Assembly (NCBI GenBank): GCA_963169105.1
Contig: OY720642.1
Coordinates: 82,077,055 to 82,141,054, forward strand
Source of the DNA: Ceriagrion tenellum
Lineage: Eukaryota > Arthropoda > Insecta > Odonata > Coenagrionidae
Direction of reading: 5' to 3'
Length of the DNA: 64,000 nucleotides
The translations under genes and the position numbers were made by a program. Position 1 is the first letter of the stretch. Each line of letters opens with the position of its first letter. The notes under the pieces are model-generated. The model worked only from the letters and a program-made list of their open reading frames with translations. It made no database searches and was not told the DNA's origin. Positions 56,036 to 64,000 of this stretch are shown piece after piece.

Positions 56036-56530
56036 GGTGTTTTAATAACTCCCATAGTTATTCATCAAAATTAATGATTCAAGCATCGTTTTAAAGCTTA
56101 TGTTCCCCGATATTGATGAAAAATAGACAAATTGTTTAAAATTAAAGTTTTTGTTAAAAAAAAATGATACAACGCCATCTGCTGACAATATAATGAACTA
56201 ATATGTTGGCAATGGATACGTGCTTAAAAGACTGTAGGAGAATCCGCCATCTATTAAACCATCGCTTATTTAGATTTTTTACATTCTACATGCAATCAGT
56301 GTGACCATTTACTGTTTACGTTTACGTTACGTATCTCTAACACATACATAAATAATATATAATTGTCCATGGGAAGAAACAGGTAAAAGAACAGGAAGAA
56401 AGATGGAAGAAACAGGAAGAAGCTGCATACTGTGTGAAGTTTTCGACAGGTAGAAGAACAGGAAGAAAGAAGGAAGAAACAGGAAGAAGCTGCATGCAAT
56501 GCAAAATATTCGCTCGGGTCATCTAGTTCA
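56036..56530 (-). repeat. Repeat with internal 66-bp minisatellite, copy 2
   Basis: Inverted copy of 9660-10215 with two minisatellite units instead of three (56370-56510). The outer end reads GGGTCA, as the first copy starts TGACCC. Confidence 0.7.
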
Positions 56531-57500
56531 TGTTGTTGCCAATATTTTTGTACCATTGTTGGATGCAATAAATATATATCTATATCCACCAATACCAAGC
56601 TCCTTACAATTCTCAGAAATGCCTCTGCGTGCCCACCCCTTTCATATATTTCTCTATCATTTATTCAGATTTCCTCCGCTACACTTTCCAAGTATTTACA
56701 ACTTTATACCTTCTCCTGTTTCTCGCCAGCAGTAGTGAGCCCAGTGGTTTCTTCCCCATCTGTACCAAAAAACTTTTTGGATGAAGTCCGGGGAAACGAA
56801 CGTGCGGTTAGTATATCTTAGGTTAGTATACATGAGTGAAGATAACGAAAAGATATTTTAGAGAGAAGTACCCGCGCGTACAGGAAAGAACATATCATGT
56901 ACTTTGTTTTGAAAGCATAATCGATAGAAGTCAACCTGCCTTGTCCAGGTAAAAAGGTCACCAAAGAAAAATATTTGCGCGAGACGGTGATTTCCAAAAA
57001 TCGACTTTAAAAACCGAAAAAACACCTAATTATATTCCATGTGGTACTATATTTTTTTACAGTATTAAATTCCAAAAATGGATGATTTGTGGATGCTGCA
57101 CTACTCGTACACCTGTTTTGTCAGATTTCTTCGTGTTTCCGAAAGTATTCTTAGGAAACGACATTCTCATGCGATCCTCCACTGAATTGACCTTTTTCTT
57201 TTCTCGACAGCTCCGCTCCGCATCTTTGGAAGGCACGTTTAGACTATTAATTTTCCGCTCTACGCCCTTATTCGATTCCCCTTTTGTCGGTCCGCTTATT
57301 CGACGTATCGATCCGGTCACTTTTCGACGGGCCGTTGCGACATGGATTAAGTCAGGAAGATCGAAGGAGGGAAAAGGTGAGGAAACTGGATGAAGCGGGG
57401 TGAGAAATCTGAGGAGTTAAGGGAGCTGGAAAGGGCAGTGAGGTTCTATAAGGAGTGTTGCCTTACGATCTGAGCCGTTTTACTGTCGGCATTTCAGCGT
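56531..57500. other. Mostly unassigned; weak candidate exon inside
   Basis: Includes the weak exon candidate 57211-57376 (separate entry). No repeat or gene otherwise recognised. Confidence 0.3.
57211..57376 (+). CDS. Weak candidate exon, unidentified
   Basis: A pyrimidine-rich tract ending TTTTCTCGACAG (57199-57210) precedes an open 166-bp stretch (LRSASLEGTFRLLIFRSTPL and on) that ends AAAAG|GTGAGG. Splice sites and higher CpG are suggestive, but the peptide matches no family I know and the open frame is short. Confidence 0.2.
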
Positions 57501-57504
57501 GAAA

Positions 57505-57990
57505 AGGATTGAAGCACTTTATAAAAGATTTGTTCGGAGTATGCTCTTTTTTGGCAGCGAAACTTGGACACTAACTGCTGCAAGACAAACACGATTGGAA
57601 GCGGTGGAGATGTATTACTATCAAAGTACTATTAATATCACATTGACGGAGATAATCATCATTGTAGACGTACAATGAGTTGATGAGAATTGAAGCGTAA
57701 TTAAAGCTCTATGCAGAAGGAGAGGCATACTTTTTTGCCGGACCTTCAAAATAATTTGCTAGAGCCAAACTATTATGTTAGAAACGATCACAGACATAAG
57801 ATCAAGGAAAATTCCTCCAAATACCTTAATTGAGGGAGAAACGAATGAGAAGAATGAAAGAGGAAGACCACAAAAGGATATCAAGAAAATAATAAAAGAC
57901 GCCATAGTAATCTTCTATGTAAGAATGAAGTGGTTGGCTGGTGGGGAAATGCAGAGAGATGCAGGTAACCAATTTTTGGGTTGATAATGG
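57505..57990 (+). pseudogene. Non-LTR retrotransposon C-terminal remnant
   Basis: Plus strand: RIEALYKRFVRSMLFFGSET then WTLTAARQTRLEAVEMYYYQ (the LLYGSETWTL...LEA.EM block), then after frameshifts LIEGETNEKNERGRPQKDI near 57828-57880. The part 57740-57830 is shared with 30195-30285. Confidence 0.75.
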
Positions 57991-58494
57991 CTGGCAATAA
58001 CGATGTCAGAGTTTAGTCTGAAGTGGTATCAATTGGCGTAGTTAAGAGAGAAGCGATGTGCTGATTGTGAGAGAACGAAAGAAGAAACGGCTTCTCTCAG
58101 TGTTGGTGTACGAGCGATGTTTTGATCGCTTAATCCGTGGAATGTGACCGACGAAATGAAGTTAATTTCTCACTAGTTGCTAAGGAATGCAACAAAAAAA
58201 TGAAATAGGACCATAATACTGGTATACATATATTCCTCTTACTTATATTCCTTTAATTCCTCTGAAGAAAATAATAGGGATTTCTAGAGATAAATATTTC
58301 TCGGGTTTGGCACCGGGTAAGGCTGTTTAAGGCCTTCCCCGCCATCTTTACCATCTTTACCGAGACAAAAGTACAAATCATACTTAAATCGAGTCGTTTG
58401 TTTCTAAGTTAGCGGATAGCTACAACTTTGTACATTTCTCTCGCAAATTAAAATATGTAAGCCCTTGTTTTGCAGTAAAATTAAAGAAAAACTC
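57991..58494. other. No recognisable feature
   Basis: Nothing assigned. Confidence 0.35.
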
Positions 58495-59045
58495 GAAAAG
58501 AATAGCCTTAATCAAGAGAAACTGAGAGACAATCAGTTAAAGTTGTGCCACTGATTTTTACTCGCAAAAAACGGTGACTTATTTCGAAAAGGACGGCAAC
58601 CACGGCCGGTAAAAAAATCTACACGCACTCGAATGTTTGCTTTAAAATAATGATTCAACATTTTTAGTTGCCAATATCCTTTGATGAATCATCCTTAAAT
58701 ACAGATTGTGGCAAATTATTTGTTTGATAGTGTTTGGAAGATTATTTTACACAAGTCAATAGTCTGGAGCTATCTTTTATTAAAATTTGCGTGTTAGAAA
58801 TTAATATATGCAAGAAAAAATGAGTGACCATCAATTGAATTTGTGCCACCAATTGTTATTCGACAAAAATGTTGACTTTTATCAAACGAAACGGCAGTCA
58901 TGGCTTATAAAAAAATCTGCACGCACGTGAATGTTTGCTATGAAATAAAGTTTCAATATTTCTTGCGGCCTATATCCGCTAATGAGTCAACCTTGAATAC
59001 AAATCGAGGCAAATTATTCGTTTGATAGAACATATAGTGTTTCAA
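58495..59045 (+). repeat. Diverged tandem duplication, period about 300 bp
   Basis: CTGCACGCACGTGAATGTTTGC at about 58917 parallels CTACACGCACTCGAATG at about 58620. Flanking CAAATTATT.GTTTGATAG and TTGTGCCAC blocks keep the same spacing. Non-coding. Confidence 0.7.
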
Positions 59046-59049
59046 AACT

Positions 59050-59420
59050 TATAGAGGTGGGAGCCCCTAGAAACCCGGAGGCTACACGCTAGGCTTAGCT
59101 TGCTTGAGAAATTCAGAACTGGTGTGTTTCAGAGCGACACTGAGAATATTATGATAGCACCTCACTACATCTCTAGGTCTGACAGAAGCGATTAAATATG
59201 AAAGATACATTGCCGAACAGATCGGTACAAAAACTCGTTCTTCCCGCACACAGTAAGCGACCACAATAATAACTGAGCTCCACGAAATACATACATAGCA
59301 TAGTACGCGTCACCATTTCACTTTCGAAAACCTTATCCCTTGCGTTTTTACACGGCTGATGTCCTAACACGCCCCTGTCACACGCCCAAGTAGCGGCTCA
59401 TAGGGTTATATGTAGATGTC
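59050..59420 (+). pseudogene. CR1-like LINE C-terminus with 3' end
   Basis: Plus strand: RWEPLETRRLHARLSLLEKF, RTGVFQSDTENIMIAPHYIS, RSDRSD then a stop, and TDRYKNSFFPHTVSDHNN. The 3' UTR ends GTTATATGTAGATGTC at about 59405-59420. Confidence 0.8.
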
Positions 59421-59499
59421 AATGATGGGGTTTGGAAGTCAATTATGTACAAATCGAAAGTTTAGAATTGTCTTTAATTTAAATTCATATTTAAATTGC

Positions 59500-59890
59500 T
59501 TTCTTTTTGAACAATGATCGACCGCGTCCCCAGTGGGGGAGGCTTTTGTATCTTCCATTCCGTCTTCGTCCACCGCCGCCGCGGTGACGCAACCCTCGAT
59601 CCCCGCGCCTGTCTTCGATGTCTCGGGTCGATCTCCCGCTCCGCTCAACCGGCTCTAGTCTCTCTCTCTCCGTTCCCCGTTTACGGGACCGAGGCTGGCA
59701 CCGCGGGCCTTGAAAAGGGTTTTGAAAGGCGGCCGAGGGAGCGCTCGTGTACAAATATATATTTAAGTATGTATACGTGCGAAGCGCTGAGAGCGAGCGA
59801 ACGGTTTATATTTCCGGGTGATCGCTGATTGCAGTCCGGGGCGCGTGCGTAGGTTGGCCCTTTTCTCTCTCGTTGCAATGAGCGTTGGGG
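59500..59890. promoter_or_regulatory. CpG-rich island, possible promoter or first exon
   Basis: The densest GC and CpG stretch of the window (for example CCGCCGCCGCGGTGACG, GGCGGCCGAGGGAGCGC), with sharp edges into AT-rich DNA. Open frames cross it on both strands without family motifs. The minus-strand one ends KSLPHWGRGRSLFKKKAI. In arthropods such islands can be unmethylated promoters or decayed exons; no TATA or splice site decides. Confidence 0.3.
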
Positions 59891-60030
59891 TTGGGAAGGG
59901 TGGAAAAACTTGCTCTGGAGATAAGACAAAGCTCGCACATGACGAGAAATATAGATGCCAGGAATGAATTGTGTGTCAGGGCCGATCTGGTCGCTCGCGA
60001 AATGTTTACTTGCTCTTTTATAAGAGCACA

Positions 60031-60420
60031 TTGCAGCATTTTCACTATTCTTTGTGGAGCAAGTAGCTACCTCATGAGGAAACTTCGCTAAAAATGCCCA
60101 GGCATTATGTTTTCCCTCTTTACGTTGAGGATAAAAGACGTGTTACTTGTTCAGTTAGTAGATCACCTCACCGCATTTTCACTGTTATCCGTGGCGCAAA
60201 TGGCTACTCTATGAGGAAACGTTGCTAAAAATTTCCAGGCGTGATGACATCCCTCTTAACTTTGATGATGAAAAACGTGCTACTTGTTTTGTTATAGGTC
60301 ATACTTACCACATTTTCTCCATTCTTTGTGGAGCAAGAAGCTACCTCACGGGGAACACTGCCAAAAATGCCCAGGCATCATGTTATAACTCTTAACATTG
60401 AGGATTAAAAACGTGTACCT
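60031..60420 (+). repeat. Minisatellite, three units of about 138 bp
   Basis: Units start near 60034, 60174 and 60310 (GCATTTTCACT type), each with CTACCTCATGAGGAA-like and AAAAATGCCCAGGC-like blocks. Diverged, non-coding. Confidence 0.8.
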
Positions 60421-60569
60421 ATTAATCCGCTGCATACCAGTGACGCCATCACCTGCTGTAGACTACAGTACAGAGTACAGGACACATTATCTGCTTTGTG
60501 GATGGTACCTTTAGTCTACTGTGTCGATAGTATAAACTGCATACTGCGTGGACCTTTAGAGACCGTGAC

Positions 60570-60910
60570 CCTTAGAGACTCGGAGGCTACACGCTAGTCT
60601 TAGCTTGCTTGAGAAATCCAGAACTGGTGTGTTTCAGAGCGACACAGAGAATATTATTATGACGCCTCACTACATTTCTAGGTTTGACAGATGCGATAAA
60701 ATAAGAGAGATATATTGCCGAACAGACAGATACAAAAACTCGTTCTTTACGCGCACTATAAGCGACCACAATAAATCCTGAGCTCCACTAAATGCACTCT
60801 CATAATACACGTCACCATTTCTCATCCCAAAACCTTATCCCTTACATCTACATACGTCTGGTATCCCCTACCACACGCCCATGCGGCGGCTTAGGGGTAA
60901 TATAATGTAC
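60570..60910 (+). pseudogene. CR1-like LINE C-terminus with 3' end
   Basis: Same family and layout as 59050-59420, about 1.5 kb away in the same orientation: ETRRLHASLSLLEKSRTGVF, then ENIIMTPHYISRFDRCDKIR with EIYCRTDRYKNSFFTRTISD. The 3' end contains CATGCGGCGGCTTAGGGG. Confidence 0.8.
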
Positions 60911-61440
60911 CCTTGGGTTAGGCGTTTCTTTTTTCTCACATTCATTTTAAGGGGGATCTGGGACTAGTTAGACGCATTGAATGTTTAACGCTGTGTTTCC
61001 CGCCGTAAGGCCTGGCAACATGATGTAAGGGCTCTTTAGAGTTCCAGTAAGAATGTATGAAAGGAATTAGTACTATTTGGTGGAAATTTATTCGCACATT
61101 CGCCCAAGTTGGTGTATTTATGCGATGAATTTTTGGTGGGACTTCAGCTCAAGCATGAACTCGTTCGGGTCAAATAGACAATCCAGTGATTTCGAGCTCG
61201 AATCGGAAATCCGGCATGCAGTTAGTTTACTTTACGGTTAAGATCTTAGGCATACAGTTGATGCATCGAGAAATAAAAGTCTGTGACTCCTTTTTTTATT
61301 AACCTGAAACTTTTACAGACCACAGAATACATCATTCTTCAACACGACCGGGGTTTCGATGGCTAACAATAAGTATCATTTTTCCAAACATTGCATTTAA
61401 CAACTGGTGTGGTACGAAGTCACTCGCACGGGTGCATATA
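60911..61440. other. No recognisable feature
   Basis: Nothing assigned. Confidence 0.35.
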
Positions 61441-61650
61441 CACCAAGGTTGAAATTCGCTATGAAAAAATCATTTGACTTGACCGGGATTCGAACCCGGA
61501 TCTCCCAATTGCCGGTCAGGTGTGTTAGCCAGTTACACCACCATCACCACCAAGCCATCTTCCTTCAAGGCGACCGGCAATTGGGAGATCCGGGTTCGAA
61601 TCCCGGTCAAGTCAAATGATTTTTTTTCATAGCGAATTTCAACCCTGGTG
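61441..61650. mobile_element. Head-to-head inverted pair of a tRNA-derived SINE
   Basis: Arms 61441-61517 and 61572-61650 are inverted copies with a 54-bp centre. Each arm has a perfect B box: GGATTCGAACC complement at 61487-61497 and GGTTCGAATCC at 61593-61603. The centre, read on the minus strand, supplies an A-box-like GTGTAACTGGCTAACACA, so the left copy has a full tRNA-like head while the right copy starts inside it. Both end GACTTGACC/...TTTCATAGCG outward. Confidence 0.75.
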
Positions 61651-62185
61651 TAATAAGTATCATCTTCAGGTAAACATTTGTGTGACAGGACAAAGTCGGG
61701 AGAAGGGGAAGGTTATACAATAGCTGATAGGAAATATGGAATTGTGAGGAAGCAAACAATCATATATAAGATTAGCATCAGGGTCACCAAATCATCATCT
61801 TTTCAAAATTTCGAGCTGTTTTAATGGATTTATATCACGTTGACTGTCTGTAAAATAAAGTACACTCACTTTAAATATAAAACTCGTGTTATGAGTCGAC
61901 GGGTTCTCAAATATTACAGCATACAATTTTACTTTCGAGCAGTATAAAGACGATATCACGCAGAGACAATTAATCGGAAGTGGTTTCATAAAAAATGACA
62001 GAGGATTTATGTATCTTTTAGCTTTCTGATCAATTAAGCCCATTGGCCGTGAGAGGAAAATTTCAATGTCAAGTTGGATGGCGACCGCGGTGTCTCATGC
62101 TCGCCCTTTCTGTTCATTCCGGTGGAACGAAAAAATATATATATTTTTTTAAAATTTCGGTTCTGGTTGAAAGCTTTACGCGGTG
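61651..62185. other. No recognisable feature
   Basis: The minus-strand frame 62043-61795 has no motif. Confidence 0.35.
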
Positions 62186-62189
62186 GTGC

Positions 62190-62312
62190 AAGATTTACCC
62201 CTTTGAAATTCATATTTCATGAGTATTTTTTTAAAGTTAAGTTTACCTCTTTGTTACCCCATAAGTTAAGGTTTACCCCTTTGATATTCATATTTCATGA
62301 GTGCGTTTTTAA
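62190..62312 (+). repeat. Short tandem duplication, about 80 bp unit
   Basis: TTTACCCCTTTGA.ATTCAT with ATTTCATGAGT occurs twice (about 62195 and 62271), with a partial third TTTACCTCTTTG at about 62241. Confidence 0.7.
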
Positions 62313-62421
62313 GTACCCTTATTAAGTTTTCAATCTCCGATTGTGATTAAGTAATCCAGTTTGTGACAATATTTGATCTTATTATCGTTCTCATCTCTAT
62401 GGAAAAAATTTTGGTAAAAAA

Positions 62422-62702
62422 GTTTCTCCAATGGCCGTCATTATTGGAACCACTCGTCAAAAGAAAGAAAAATGGTATTTGCTGTGTTGGTTTAACGGAA
62501 ACGTCAGTGACCAATCACAACCTCTCAACCAGAAAACCCCTGTTATAACCTTTTTCTTTCTTCCTGTTAACTGTTAACCTTCTTCCTGTCTTCTGGTTGA
62601 GAGGTTGTGGTTGGTCACTGACGTTTCCGTTAAACCAGCACAGCAAATATTAATTTTCTTTCTTTTGATGAGAGGTGCCAATAATGACGGCCATTTGAGA
62701 AC
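62422..62702. repeat. Palindrome, arms about 112 bp
   Basis: Left arm 62422-62534 and right arm 62591-62702 pair with few mismatches (AATGGCCGTCATTATTGG at the outer ends, CCTCTCAACCAGAA at the inner). The spacer is rich in TTCCTGTTAAC. No ORF and no flanking duplication found; a foldback MITE is likely. Confidence 0.75.
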
Positions 62703-64000
62703 AAAAATTTAACTTAATTTTTTACATTACGAGGCCGATTATCTCAAGTTTCCATGATTTTAAATCATCGATGGGAACTTAAAATTAAAGTTGTTAGAGG
62801 GGAATAGAATTATAGTTTTTGTGTCGAAGAATCTATCAAATAAACCAATATTCTTTGAAAATAAAGTCCGTTAATTATAGGTACCCTCTTTGAGCGACGC
62901 TGGGATATATTATTGATGGAGAATTTTCGTGCCTAGCGGTTGTCCTGACAACTTTTTACAAATGACTGAGGAGCATATACCCTGTCATCTACTTTTAATC
63001 ATAAGGCTTGTGAAAACATGAATAGTTGCCAATTGCTCTTCCAGCAGTTATTTTTGGCATTGAATATAGAATGTCCGGATGAGAATGTAAAACATATAAT
63101 TTGCTGTACTTGTTTGGTTACGGGTTAAACAAAAGTTTCAGCTATGACATTGACTACAAGCATTTAAATTTGATGTTTCACATGTCTCCAACGCCTTGAA
63201 CTTGAATCCCGCCCAAGGTAGTGGAGAGATCTAATTATTCTCGCAGATTGCCAAGTGAGTGACGACATGAGGCTTATTTTTATCAAGGTCTTTTACCTTC
63301 GATACATGGAGTCCTGGTTCAGGTACAGTATGCGCATGATACCAGTCATGTTAAACCAGTATTTTGATTGGAATTGACTTGAAAAATTCTGATGCAATTG
63401 CTCTCCTTATACAAAAACTTCAATTCCAAGTAATGCTGTCCTTCGTTCATTAATTTGATGTGCTGAAAATGTAAATTTGACCGAAAGTTAAAGCAGTCCA
63501 ACACCAATACTTGGCTACGAAAATAAATCACCTCGACCGTTCCAAAGATCCGTGGTCCATTTCCCGGTCTAGGAGAAGTTATTTCCGGTACTGCTTTACA
63601 TATACTTTTTTTCACTTAGCTAGCAAAAATTATCGCAAATATATATCATGGAAATAGAATTCAAATTAAATATTTTAATTCAATTTTGCAAGCCGTCATT
63701 TCTTAAATGCTCTTGCTTCTAAAATGTTGACTTCTAAAGCTCTTACGACAAACCGGCAATCTTCATGAAACCGTAACACCTTTCGGCCATGAATTACTAG
63801 CTATATAATTGACACACTTGTCATACCTTGAAAAAGGAAATGCTTGGTTTAGTTGGTGGGGAAAGGAAACTTCTTGATGAGATTAGTAGGATGCTAATAC
63901 ACTGTTCACACCTTTATCGTACGTGCGATGGCCCTTACGACGGTAGGCTATATTTGTAATGTGAAAGCGCGTCCATGCTATACTAATTTAGTTACTTCCA
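62703..64000. other. No recognisable gene
   Basis: The minus-strand frame 63615-63346 (89 codons) is open but AT-driven and without domain or good splice sites. No repeat shared with the rest of the window was found. Confidence 0.35.

Noticed and set aside
59082..59264. Minus-strand frame MVAYCVREERVFVPICSAMY, also at 60587-60769 and, on the plus strand, at 51511-51708
   Set aside because: Recurring, but it is the antisense of the CR1-like LINE C-terminus, whose sense frame carries the recognisable SFFPRTI-type motif.
61480..61610. Pair of tRNA genes in opposite orientation
   Set aside because: B boxes are perfect and an anticodon-like arm can be drawn, but position 33 is not U, flanks are repeated with the arms, and one copy lacks its 5' half; SINE pair fits better.
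63346..63615. 89-codon minus-strand frame
   Set aside because: Open but AT-driven; candidate splice sites are weak and no motif is seen.

Overview
The window looks like nuclear DNA of an arthropod, most likely an insect with a large, repeat-rich genome. It is visibly AT-rich. It has no operons or bacterial gene spacing, only one convincing spliced-type coding exon and one coding-like short ORF, and many layers of decayed transposable elements: non-LTR retrotransposon C-termini, Tc1/mariner remnants, piggyBac-like and TTA-duplicating DNA elements, and tRNA-derived SINEs. I cannot name the species. Nearly all longer open frames are remnants of, or antisense shadows of, mobile elements.

Layout. 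1-1500: no recognisable feature. 1.5-2.8 kb: a LINE 3' part carrying a nested palindromic MITE and a nested opposite-strand LINE. 2.86-3.07 kb: a GC-rich, phase-0/0 candidate exon on the minus strand. 3.17-4.2 kb: a TTA-flanked MITE, then a foldback element with four tandem hammerhead-ribozyme-like units and a fifth inverted one. 5.3-8 kb: a Tc1/mariner remnant, a palindromic mariner-type element, and a 168-bp insertion with a 17-bp target duplication that carries another hammerhead motif. 8.7-17.9 kb: LINE fragments, two complete SINEs with target duplications, a long palindrome, a 171-bp tandem duplication, and a SINE whose tail grew into a roughly 310-bp microsatellite. 20-30 kb: piggyBac-like non-autonomous elements, one caught up in a direct/inverted segmental rearrangement, and LINE pieces. 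33-38 kb: two more foldback families with hammerhead-like layouts and an unidentified 111-codon ORF. 40-46 kb: a dense LINE cluster. 47-50 kb: a complete piggyBac-like MITE and a complete 1.2-kb element with TTA duplications. 50-64 kb: more LINE ends, SINEs, diverged duplications, a CpG-rich island, minisatellites and two palindromes.

The most interesting signal is a recurring design. Three foldback repeat families (about 3.6-4.2 kb; 33.2-33.5 kb; 36.85-37.35 and 41.6-41.8 kb) each place a hammerhead-ribozyme-like or degenerate hammerhead block a fixed short distance before a GTGGAA motif and a family-specific tail, in inverted arms. The separate insertion at 7.84-8.01 kb carries a hammerhead motif with all core elements present. 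Hammerheads are known in Penelope-like retroelements and retrozymes. Assigning these copies to such elements, and any ribozyme activity, is inference.

Limits: everything was read by eye. Repeat boundaries marked approximate may be off by tens of bases, and family names rest on peptide or terminal motifs only.
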